A stretch of 34,258 bases of DNA, from the NCBI GenBank assembly GCA_017625725.1, contig JAGAKH010000109.1, forward strand, positions 1-34,258, given 5' to 3'. Numbering within the stretch: the stretch's first letter is position 1; every line of letters begins with the position of its first letter. This document shows, in pieces, positions 17,103-24,147 of the stretch. Both the position numbers and the translations under genes were made by a program. The notes beneath the pieces are model-generated. The model saw only the letters and a program-made list of their open reading frames with translations, did no database searches and was not told the origin of the DNA. This DNA comes from Bacteroidales bacterium. GTDB taxonomy: Bacteria > Bacteroidota > Bacteroidia > Bacteroidales > UBA932.

Positions 17103-17172
17103 TGCGGATTATGCCTATGTGTAATTTCATTAAGATTAACATATAAACAAAACCAATTAATTATTATTCAAC

Positions 17173-18810
17173 ATGAAGAAATGTTTCAATTTCCTTTCTG
17201 CAGCAATTCTCGGCTTTGCAGCTATCGCTTGTAGCTCTCCTGAGAAGATGGCGGAAATGTCAGAAAACGTAACTGTAAACTGCAACCCTGCTGTTCTCGA
17301 AGTGGTTGCTGGCGAGATCAATGCAGACGTGACTGTTACTTATCCAGAGGATTATTTCCATCCAAAGGCTATTCTTGAAGTTACTCCTGTCATCGTTTAC
17401 GAAGGCGGCGAGGCAAAGATGACTCCATTCGTATTCCAGGGTGAAAAGGTTCAGGACAACTACCAGACTGTTCCTTCTGCTGGTGCTACTATCACAAAGA
17501 AGGTTAATTTCGACTATGTTCCAGGCATGGAGAAGTGCTACCTCGAACTTCGCGGTGTTGTTAAGTATAAGAAGAAGGCTATCGACCTCCCTACAAAGAA
17601 GGTTGCTGACGGAGCAAACACTACTTATATGCTCGTATGCAAGAACGGAAAGGTTGATTATAAGGCTGACAACTATCAGGAGGTTATCAACCAGACTGCC
17701 GAGGGTCAGATTCTTTACACCATCAACAGTTCTACAGTAAGAAACAATCAGCTTAAGTCTGAGTCTGTGAAGAACTTCCAGGCTGCTCTCGAAGAGATCA
17801 AGACTAACGAGCGTAAGACTCTTGTAAGCACCGACGTTGTTGCTTACGCATCTCCAGACGGAAAGGAAGATCAGAACAACAAGCTTTCTGACAACCGTTC
17901 GAAGTCTGCTGAGAAGGCATTCGGCAAGGTTACAAAGAAGCATCCTGTTGACGCTCCTGTAAATGTCAAGAGCATCGGTGAGGACTGGGAAGGCTTCCAG
18001 GAACTCGTTGCTGAGTCTGATCTTGAGGACAAAGACCTTATCATACGCGTTCTTTCTATGTATAGCGACCCAGCTGTTCGTGAGAAGGAAATCAAGAACA
18101 TGTCTGCAATCTACAAGACTCTTGCAAAAGAGGTTCTTCCTGAACTCCGTCGTGCTAGATTCATCGCTAACGTTGAGTACAAGAACTTCACAAGCGAGGA
18201 ACTCCTTCAGCTTATTGAGGAGAATATCGATGTTCTTGACGAAGAGGCTCTCCTCCGTGCTGCGACTCTCGTAAAGGAGAACAACGACAAGGTTGCAATC
18301 TATAAGAAGGCTGTCGAGAAGTATGCAAGTGCTCGTGCACAGTACAACCTCGCAATTACATATATTCACATGAACGAGCTTGCTGATGCAAAGGCTGCTC
18401 TCAAGAATGTTGATGTTGACGCAGACTGGAACAACGCAATGGGTGTAATCGCTCTCCGTGAGGACAACCTCGTTGCTGCCAAGAGATACTTCGCTGCTTC
18501 AGGAAACAAGACTGCTGCTGAAAATGCTGCTGTAATCACTATCCTTGAGGGAGACTACAAGGCTGCAGCTGCTGCACTTTCTAATGTTGAAAGCTTCAAC
18601 TCAGCTCTTGCTCAGTTGCTCTGTGGCAACAATGCTCCAGCTGCTGCACTCGAGTGTACATGCTGCCCATGTGTTGCTTATCTTAAGGCTGTTGCTGCTG
18701 CCCGTATGGGTAATGCTGCTGCTGTAAAGAGCAACCTCGAAGCTGCTTCTAAATGCGAGAAGCTTGCTGCCAGGGCTGCTAAGGATGTTGAATTCGCTCA
18801 GTACAGATAA
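17173..18810 (+). CDS. Abundant outer-membrane lipoprotein with OmpA-like and TPR-like regions
   Basis: A 545-aa lipoprotein: signal ending AAIAC with the lipid Cys at 20. Residues about 30-180 are beta-rich. Residues about 210-250 contain an OmpA-like segment (VVAYASPDGKEDQNNKLSDNRSKSAEKAFG) that may bind peptidoglycan. From about 340 it is alpha-helical with TPR-like repeats (AQYNLAITYIHMNELADAKAAL). A Cys cluster CTCCPC lies at 495-500. Codon choice (GCT, AAG, CGT, CTC, few AGA/AGG) differs strongly from neighbours and resembles the ribosomal genes, which suggests very high expression. It is monocistronic, with a strong terminator. Confidence 0.85.
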   Translation: MKKCFNFLSAAILGFAAIACSSPEKMAEMSENVTVNCNPAVLEVVAGEINADVTVTYPEDYFHPKAILEVTPVIVYEGGEAKMTPFVFQGEKVQDNYQTVPSAGATITKKVNFDYVPGMEKCYLELRGVVKYKKKAIDLPTKKVADGANTTYMLVCKNGKVDYKADNYQEVINQTAEGQILYTINSSTVRNNQLKSESVKNFQAALEEIKTNERKTLVSTDVVAYASPDGKEDQNNKLSDNRSKSAEKAFGKVTKKHPVDAPVNVKSIGEDWEGFQELVAESDLEDKDLIIRVLSMYSDPAVREKEIKNMSAIYKTLAKEVLPELRRARFIANVEYKNFTSEELLQLIEENIDVLDEEALLRAATLVKENNDKVAIYKKAVEKYASARAQYNLAITYIHMNELADAKAALKNVDVDADWNNAMGVIALREDNLVAAKRYFAASGNKTAAENAAVITILEGDYKAAAAALSNVESFNSALAQLLCGNNAPAAALECTCCPCVAYLKAVAAARMGNAAAVKSNLEAASKCEKLAARAAKDVEFAQYR

Positions 18811-18837
18811 TACCTCGGTCGTAATGACCTATCATAT

Positions 18838-18874
18838 AAGGGACTGACTAGTATGACTGACTAGTCAGTCCCTT
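18838..18874 (+). terminator. Strong rho-independent terminator of the lipoprotein gene
   Basis: A perfect 15-bp stem (arms 18838-18852 and 18860-18874, 7-nt loop) followed by CTCTTTATAT, 28 nt after the stop codon. Confidence 0.85.
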
Positions 18875-18974
18875 CTCTTTATATATGATTACACAGGGTA
18901 GATGAACTGTCGACAGAAACCTGTTAATGTGGACATAATTGGTTGGTAACTCGGACAATTCTGGCTAGTGGCGT

Positions 18975-19133
18975 CCAAAACGCAGGGACCAGGAGCACTT
19001 TTGCAGTCTTTCTGCCCGCGGTCCCCACCAAAATGATGGGACCAGGAGCGCTTTCCCAGTGTTTTTGCCCGTGGTCTCCACCAAATCGCTGGGACCAGGA
19101 GCGCTTTCCCCGCCTTTTTGCCCGCGGTCCCCA
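18975..19133. repeat. Three tandem copies of a 53-bp GC-rich repeat
   Basis: Units start at 18975, 19028 and 19081 with an exact 53-bp period. Each holds GGGACCAGGAGC near the start and GCCC-G(C/T)-GGT-C(C/T)-CCA near the end, so GGGACC pairs with GGTCCC. In unit 2 two C-to-T changes keep pairing as G-U in plus-strand RNA but would break it in minus-strand RNA. The period is not a multiple of three, so the small open frames across it are not genes. There are no unique spacers, so it is not a CRISPR array. Confidence 0.8.
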
Positions 19134-19168
19134 TCTCTGTGCTGTCATATTAAACCTAAATTGAAAAG

Positions 19169-19343
19169 GTGTGCCCAACGCTGTTCAACTTGGCAGCGGT
19201 AGGCACAGTGCTATTCATTCCGCGAGCGAAAGCTAGGTCTTGACATAGGACGGCAACAGTCAAGCACGAGGACGGCCCTTTGGTCGAGCCGCCCGCAGTG
19301 CTTGATCTGCCGTCGCCGGAGTTCGTATATTCCGGCGACGGCA
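19169..19343. other. Cluster of stable hairpins in non-coding DNA
   Basis: Three nested or consecutive stems can be drawn: TGTGCC/GGCACA (19170-19207) enclosing CGCTG/CAGCG; a 9-bp stem GTCAAGCAC/GTGCTTGAT (19259-19306, including one G-U); and a perfect 13-bp stem at 19308-19320/19331-19343 with a 10-nt loop. The GC content is well above the flanks. No open frame with a start and family likeness covers it. It may be a structured RNA or a remnant of a mobile element. Confidence 0.4.
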
Positions 19344-19445
19344 CCTTGCGTAACTCTCTCAAAATCAGCAATTATCAACGAATACCGCCAATTTGACAAT
19401 AGGTTAAGTCCAGACATTTTCAATCTCTGGTGCAATTCCTGCTCA

Positions 19446-19600
19446 TAATTTTGTTAGCCAAGATCGATACGTAGTGCAGGGCACCGCAGCTGGCAAATAC
19501 GCCAGCCAGCTGCTCAAAGCAAGCTGCGCGAGCTACGCCAAAGGGCTCGCTCCGTCTGCTTTGTGCCGGTGATACGGAAAACTCAAAACAACCGGAATTT
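19446..19600 (+). ncRNA. Candidate structured small RNA behind a -7 element
   Basis: TAATTTTG (19446-19453) is a full -7 match, though without a clear -33. From about 19480 a three-way junction can form: closing stem GGCAC/GTGCC (19480-19484 with 19563-19567), hairpin A GCAGCTGG/CCAGCTGC (19486-19493 with 19506-19513), and hairpin B AAAGCA/TGCTTT (19516-19521 with 19557-19562) carrying an inner GCGAGC/GCTCGC stem. CCGGT/ACCGG followed by AATTTT near 19600 could end it. It does not match tmRNA, RNase P, SRP RNA or a 6S-like rod by eye. Confidence 0.35.
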
Positions 19601-19734
19601 TACGTTGAGCCGTTTGGTGGATGGGAATGCAAAATACCGCGGCGTAGGGGAGCGATATATAAACAAAAAAGTCGCCTCTGTATGAGAACGACCGAATATA
19701 TAGATACCTCGTCAGGTAATGTCTTCAAAAAGTA

Positions 19735-19754
19735 AGTCAGCATTTCTGCTGACT
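19735..19754 (-). terminator. Terminator of tRNA-Gly
   Basis: On the minus strand an 8-bp stem (AGTCAGCA/TGCTGACT) with a GAAA tetraloop lies just after the tRNA and is followed by TACTTTTTG. Confidence 0.75.
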
Positions 19755-19758
19755 CTTT

Positions 19759-19834
19759 TGGAGCGGAAAACGAGGCTCGAACTCGCGACCCCAACCTTGG
19801 CAAGGTTGTGCTCTACCAACTGAGCTATTTCCGC
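19759..19834 (-). tRNA. tRNA-Gly, anticodon GCC
   Basis: The minus strand folds as a full cloverleaf: acceptor GCGGAAA/TTTCCGC, D arm GCTC/GAGC with AGTTGGTA, anticodon stem CAACC/GGTTG with loop TTGCCAA (anticodon GCC, glycine GGC/GGU codons), variable region, and T arm with TTCGAGC. The discriminator U is followed by an encoded CCA. A consensus promoter lies upstream and a hairpin terminator downstream, so it is transcribed alone. Confidence 0.96.
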
Positions 19835-19854
19835 AGTTTTTCCGTTTGGGATTG

Positions 19855-19885
19855 CAAAGGTACGAAAGATTTTTAAATCTGCAAA
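19855..19885 (-). promoter_or_regulatory. Promoter of tRNA-Gly
   Basis: On the minus strand TTTG (19882-19885), 19 nt, then TACCTTTG (19855-19862): a perfect phylum-type promoter about 20 nt before the tRNA. The same region is just downstream of the regulator gene stop at 19893. Confidence 0.85.
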
Positions 19886-19892
19886 TATTTTT

Positions 19893-22109
19893 TTACTTTT
19901 TTACGTTTTCTTTCACATATTCACCCGGAAGTATACCAAAATGCTCTTTAAAACATTTTGAAAAATATGATGAGGAGTTGAATCCTGCCCTCATGCTGAC
20001 TTCCTTTATGCTAAGGCTCCCTTCTTTAAGTAGCTTGGCAGCGGACTCCAGCCTGCACTTCCTTATATAATCAACAGGACGCATATCCAGATTGGCCTTC
20101 ATCCGTCTGATCAATGAGCTTCTGCTCATTCCAAGCTGTTCTTCCAGTTGTTGTACACAAAAGTCAGGATCACTGAGATTGGCTGCGACAATCCTCTTTA
20201 GCTTTTTATTGAAGTCCTCCGGTTCTTCCTTCGGGACAATCACCTCTTGCTCAGGCACTCCTTCATGATAAACAGAAGCTAAAGCCTTCGGCGATTCAGA
20301 AGAATATTGCTGTCCGACACTTCTCGCCTTTCTTCGCTCATATATCAGAAGCCAGGTTACAAATGAAAGGAGCAGGAACATGGCTGCGATAGTAATCAAC
20401 CTCCGTCCGGAAAAGAATCGAGGCGAAGGAGAGCCGGATACCACAACGATGGACCTATGCGGTTCAATGAGCATACCGTCGGGATCCATTACTGCTACAT
20501 GAAAAAGATAACTGCCTGCGGGAACATGTTCATAACAGACCATAAGTTCATCTGTAACATCCTGCCATTCCTCATCATGTCCTTCCAGCAGACAAAGAAC
20601 CCTATAACCAGATAGCGGGCCATATCCCGGAGCTGAAAATTGAAAACCAAGACTTTCCTTCCCCTCTGGAAGCATCAGAGTATTGGTAACATCTATGTTA
20701 TTCTCGAGTATTCCATCTGAAGCCCCAGGACAAACGACGTCTCCGTTCACGAATAAATCTGTAACATAAATGTAAGGAGGTTCCTGCATAATCTTAAAAT
20801 CCGCGGGGAGGAAAACAACGAAGCCGTCGTCATACCCAAGAAGCACTCTTCCATCTTCCAGAACGTACTCGCTTTCCCACGTAAAACCTGCCAGCAACGA
20901 CGATAGCAACGGATGGTCTTCCAATACAAAAAGCGAATCGGACTGAGACAGAGACTGCCCGTCAACCTTTGTACCGAAGCGACCTAACTTCCCGGTCTGG
21001 GGATTGAAAGTAAGGTTTCCAAGATTTTCTGTCATGACAATGACTCTGCCATGGGAATCTGAAGAGAAAGACTTCACGAGACTTCCTTTAAGGGAGGTGC
21101 CGTCACTCAACTCCGTATATACGGCAAACTTTGACCGATACGCAGACTGATAAAACAGCCCGTCTGATGATGAGCCGAGCCAGAGTGCGTCTTTTGAATC
21201 ACGGAAGATTGAGGTTATCCCGTCATGCTTTGAAACCACAGCTGACCTGGTGCTGATATCGAATCTCAGAAGGCCGGAGGTCATCGGCATCCAGAGATAC
21301 TGACCGTCTTCAGCCAAACCCGTAGCATCAACATCCTTCGGCATTTTGTAAAACTGCCGAACACTTCCTTTTCTCAAATTTACTTCCCACAATCCAAACT
21401 TCTTTCCAGCAATATAAAGGATATCATCGGAACGGGAGTCAAAACAGATTCCCACTATCTGCTCTTCATTTATTTTCAGGAAAGGATCTGCCAACAGGAA
21501 TTCGTCGAAAGAAGATCTCGACGTATTAAAAGAGCTGAAACCGCCGGTGCTCAAAGAAAAACAGATCCGGTCTGAAGAATCTATCGCCAATCTGATTATG
21601 GAGCCCTCTGAGTCCATCGGAACACCGGAACATTTCCCGGTAGAGGGATCATAGCAGAAAATGACAGGGGCATCCGCTGCTATCCAGACGCGTCCCCGGG
21701 AATCCGACACCATGGCATTAACCATGTGGTCGAAACCAGAAATATGCGTAAAGCTTGCTTTTGAATAATCATATACGGAAAGGCCTTCTGACGTTCCGAT
21801 CAGAATATTTCCCAGACCATCTTCCTCAACTGCACGTATGCAAGATGAGGAAAGTCCTAAGCTCTTCCCGTCATACACCCGGAACTCTCTGCCATCATAT
21901 CTGGCCAGTCCTTCTGATGTGCCGATCCATAAAAAGCCTCTGCTGTCCTGCATTATACACGAAACCGATCCTTTGGAAAAGCCTTTCTCTTCTATATCGA
22001 TATGCATAAATTCATCCTGCGATTGTGCATTTGAATGAAATATAAGACCAAGAAAAGCAAACAAAGTGACAATCAGACACTTACGAGAGAGTAGTATATT
22101 ATATTGCAT
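19893..22109 (-). CDS. Membrane-spanning AraC regulator with periplasmic beta-propeller and Y_Y_Y domain
   Basis: A 738-aa protein. Signal/anchor 1-28; Reg_prop propeller repeats (GFLWIGTSEGLARYDG near 54, GNILIGTSEGLSVYD, GRVWIAADAP, DALWLGSSSDGLFY); a Y_Y_Y-type domain before the membrane (GYRVLCLLEGHDEEWQ... PAGSYLFHVAVMDPDG); one transmembrane helix at about 571-590; and an AraC helix-turn-helix at about 633-735 (MSRSSLIRRMKANLDMRPVDYIRKCRLESAA, GFNSSSYFSKCFKEHFG). It has the outside and DNA-binding ends of a hybrid two-component system but no kinase or receiver domain, as in SusR-type regulators. It probably senses a glycan or other periplasmic ligand. Its targets are unknown. Confidence 0.88.
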   Translation of the reverse strand: MQYNILLSRKCLIVTLFAFLGLIFHSNAQSQDEFMHIDIEEKGFSKGSVSCIMQDSRGFLWIGTSEGLARYDGREFRVYDGKSLGLSSSCIRAVEEDGLGNILIGTSEGLSVYDYSKASFTHISGFDHMVNAMVSDSRGRVWIAADAPVIFCYDPSTGKCSGVPMDSEGSIIRLAIDSSDRICFSLSTGGFSSFNTSRSSFDEFLLADPFLKINEEQIVGICFDSRSDDILYIAGKKFGLWEVNLRKGSVRQFYKMPKDVDATGLAEDGQYLWMPMTSGLLRFDISTRSAVVSKHDGITSIFRDSKDALWLGSSSDGLFYQSAYRSKFAVYTELSDGTSLKGSLVKSFSSDSHGRVIVMTENLGNLTFNPQTGKLGRFGTKVDGQSLSQSDSLFVLEDHPLLSSLLAGFTWESEYVLEDGRVLLGYDDGFVVFLPADFKIMQEPPYIYVTDLFVNGDVVCPGASDGILENNIDVTNTLMLPEGKESLGFQFSAPGYGPLSGYRVLCLLEGHDEEWQDVTDELMVCYEHVPAGSYLFHVAVMDPDGMLIEPHRSIVVVSGSPSPRFFSGRRLITIAAMFLLLSFVTWLLIYERRKARSVGQQYSSESPKALASVYHEGVPEQEVIVPKEEPEDFNKKLKRIVAANLSDPDFCVQQLEEQLGMSRSSLIRRMKANLDMRPVDYIRKCRLESAAKLLKEGSLSIKEVSMRAGFNSSSYFSKCFKEHFGILPGEYVKENVKK

Positions 22110-22133
22110 GCGAATTTTATTATCTTTACTTCA

Positions 22134-22165
22134 CAAAGTAACATATTCTTGTCAATCAATGCAAA
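22134..22165 (-). promoter_or_regulatory. Promoter of the AraC sensor gene
   Basis: Minus-strand TTTG (22162-22165), 20 nt, then TTACTTTG (22134-22141), one mismatch from TAnnTTTG, about 24 nt before the ATG at 22109. Confidence 0.6.
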
Positions 22166-22253
22166 TTTTTTATCAGCAGAAACCGGACGAAATAAAATTT
22201 ACATAAATTGTAAATACTCATACATATCACTAATAATGAGAGACATAACAAAA

Positions 22254-22287
22254 ACTGACCCCTATCATTTACAGGATAGGGGTCAGT
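22254..22287 (-). terminator. Rho-independent terminator of aspS
   Basis: A perfect 13-bp GC-rich stem (arms 22254-22266 and 22275-22287, 8-nt loop), followed on the minus strand by TTTTTG, 22 nt after the aspS stop. It separates aspS from the AraC sensor gene. Confidence 0.9.
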
Positions 22288-22309
22288 GCTATAATATCTT
22301 AGAACCGAA

Positions 22310-24079
22310 CTACTGACGGTCAGCCTTTGATTCAAGGAAAAGTTCGTCCATCTGTTCCTGATCGATATACGAAGGAGAGTCAATCATGACGTCACGACCC
22401 TGATTGTTCTTAGGGAATGCGATGTAGTCACGGATTGTTTCCTGACCTCCGAAGAGAGAACATACACGGTCAAATCCGAATGCAAGTCCACCGTGAGGAG
22501 GAGCTCCGAACTTGAATGCATTGATGATGAAGCCGAACTTGTATTCCGCATCTTCCTTGCTGATGCCGAGAACCTCGAACATACGCTCCTGCATTGCAGC
22601 CTCATGGATTCGAATAGATCCACCGCCAAGCTCTGTTCCATTGAGGACAAAGTCGTAGGCATTTGCACAAACCTTCTCAAGGTCTTCCTTCCTGTCGCTA
22701 TAGAACAGTTCCAGATGCTCAGGCTTCGGTGCTGTGAAAGGATGGTGCATTGCATAGAAACGCTGAGTCTCGTCATCCCATTCCACAAGAGGGAAATCAA
22801 CCACCCAAAGCGGTGCGAAGTTGAAAGGATCACGAAGACCGAGTCGGTTACCCATCTCGATTCTGAGTACGCCCAGCATGTTCTGAGTCTTTCTCTTGGC
22901 TCCGCAAAGAACAAGCATCATATCACCCTTCTTTGCACCAAGTCGGTCTGCAACAGCCTGAAGCTGCTCAGGAGTATAGAACTTGTCGATTGAAGACTTT
23001 ATGCTGCCGTCTTCATTGACCTTGATGTATACCAGGCCTTTAGCTCCGACCTGAGGTCTCTTTACCCACTCAGTGAGTTCATCGATCTGCTTACGTGTAT
23101 ATGAGGCAGTACCTTCTACGTTGATGGCTCCGATGTAATCCACACCGTCAAATACAGAAAAGCCATAACCCTTTACAAGGTCTGTGATTTCATGAATCTT
23201 CATATCGAAACGGATATCCGGCTTGTCGCTTCCGTAGAAATCCATGGCATCATACCAGCTCATGCGAGGTATTCTCTCTGCAATCTCTACATTAAGCACG
23301 TTCTTGAAGAGTGTCCTCATCATGCCTTCGAATGTATTGAGTACATCTTCCTGTTCCACGAAAGACATCTCACAGTCAATCTGGGTGAATTCAGGCTGAC
23401 GGTCAGCACGGAGGTCCTCGTCACGGAAACAACGCACGATCTGGAAGTAGCGGTCGTAACCGGCAACCATCAGAAGCTGCTTGAAGGTCTGTGGTGACTG
23501 TGGAAGGGCATAGAACTGTCCTGGATTCATGCGTGAAGGGACCACGAAGTCGCGGGCTCCCTCCGGAGTGGACTTGATGAGATAGGGAGTCTCGATCTCG
23601 AGGAAATTCTGAGCATCGAGATAATTGCGGACTTCATGTGCAATCTGGTGACGGATCTTGAGAGCCCTCTGAAGAGGGTTTCTGCGAAGGTCAAGATAAC
23701 GGTACTTTGCCCTGAGTTCCTCTCCGCCGTCACTCTCATCTTCAATTGTGAAAGGAGGGGTGTTGGCCTTGTTGAGAACCTTGATTTCAGTGAGGCTGAT
23801 TTCAACGTCACCAGTAGGCATCTTAGGGTTCTTGCTCTGACGCTCTATTACATTTCCTGTAACCTGAAGCACCCATTCACGTCCGAGGCTTGCCGCTGTC
23901 TCTACCAAAGAGGCCTCAGCATGAGCGTCTACAACAAGCTGAGTGATACCGTAGCGGTCACGAAGGTCAACAAAGGTCATTCCGCCAAGTTTCCTTGACT
24001 TCTGCACCCAACCGGCCAGAGTAACGCTCTGACCAACATTTTCAATGCGGAGTTCACCGCAAGTGTGAGTTCTGTACAT
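22310..24079 (-). CDS. aspS: Aspartyl-tRNA synthetase
   Basis: A 589-aa class II synthetase of the bacterial type. It has an OB-fold anticodon-binding domain (residues 1-105), motif 1 near [16 protein letters not shown], motif 2 [19 protein letters not shown], a GAD insertion domain, and motif 3 in [15 protein letters not shown]. Leu31 and Lys83 sit at positions where discriminating enzymes have Leu and Lys, which suggests it charges tRNA-Asp only. The ATG at 24079 is preceded by an A-rich leader, and a strong terminator follows the stop. Confidence 0.97.
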   Translation of the reverse strand: MYRTHTCGELRIENVGQSVTLAGWVQKSRKLGGMTFVDLRDRYGITQLVVDAHAEASLVETAASLGREWVLQVTGNVIERQSKNPKMPTGDVEISLTEIKVLNKANTPPFTIEDESDGGEELRAKYRYLDLRRNPLQRALKIRHQIAHEVRNYLDAQNFLEIETPYLIKSTPEGARDFVVPSRMNPGQFYALPQSPQTFKQLLMVAGYDRYFQIVRCFRDEDLRADRQPEFTQIDCEMSFVEQEDVLNTFEGMMRTLFKNVLNVEIAERIPRMSWYDAMDFYGSDKPDIRFDMKIHEITDLVKGYGFSVFDGVDYIGAINVEGTASYTRKQIDELTEWVKRPQVGAKGLVYIKVNEDGSIKSSIDKFYTPEQLQAVADRLGAKKGDMMLVLCGAKRKTQNMLGVLRIEMGNRLGLRDPFNFAPLWVVDFPLVEWDDETQRFYAMHHPFTAPKPEHLELFYSDRKEDLEKVCANAYDFVLNGTELGGGSIRIHEAAMQERMFEVLGISKEDAEYKFGFIINAFKFGAPPHGGLAFGFDRVCSLFGGQETIRDYIAFPKNNQGRDVMIDSPSYIDQEQMDELFLESKADRQ

Positions 24080-24113
24080 ATTGTGTCTGTTTGTTCTTTC
24101 TAAGAAAAGCCCG

Positions 24114-24131
24114 CAAAATTAATCAAATATA
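24114..24131 (-). promoter_or_regulatory. Candidate -7 elements of aspS
   Basis: Two overlapping-range matches on the minus strand, TATATTTG (24124-24131) and TAATTTTG (24114-24121), lie 35-52 nt before the aspS ATG. Neither has a TTTG at the right distance. Confidence 0.35.
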
Positions 24132-24147
24132 TTGAATATCTATATAT

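Noticed and set aside
17111-17146. An 11-codon open frame (MPMCNFIKINI) right behind the lipoprotein promoter
   Set aside because: It could be a leader peptide, but short frames with stop codons are expected by chance in such AT-rich DNA, and nothing else supports translation.
17260-18369. A 369-aa open frame on the strand opposite the major lipoprotein
   Set aside because: It lies wholly inside a strongly biased gene. Biased codons leave few stops on the other strand, and its translation is a Leu/Val/Ser-rich string with no family likeness.
18975-19133. CRISPR array
   Set aside because: The units abut with no unique spacers, and no cas gene is present.
18889-19178. Small minus-strand frames across the 53-bp repeats (Arg/Lys/Gly-rich peptides)
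   Set aside because: The 53-bp period shifts the reading frame in every unit, so no repeated peptide is kept; no promoter or homology is seen.
19156-19435. Two overlapping 71-74 aa minus-strand frames, considered as remnants of a transposase or reverse transcriptase
   Set aside because: No conserved motif could be read, and the DNA is dominated by inverted repeats, so RNA or DNA structure explains it better.
19600-19803. A 67-aa minus-strand frame reaching into the tRNA
   Set aside because: It begins inside tRNA-Gly and crosses the terminator of that tRNA; a shadow frame.
19759-19834. Integration (att) site at the tRNA-Gly 3' end
   Set aside because: I looked for a second copy of the tRNA 3' segment in the spacer and found none, and no integrase is in the window.
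22110-22253. Possible small gene between the AraC sensor and the aspS terminator
   Set aside because: Only low-complexity AT-rich frames are present; the promoter of the sensor gene explains the region.
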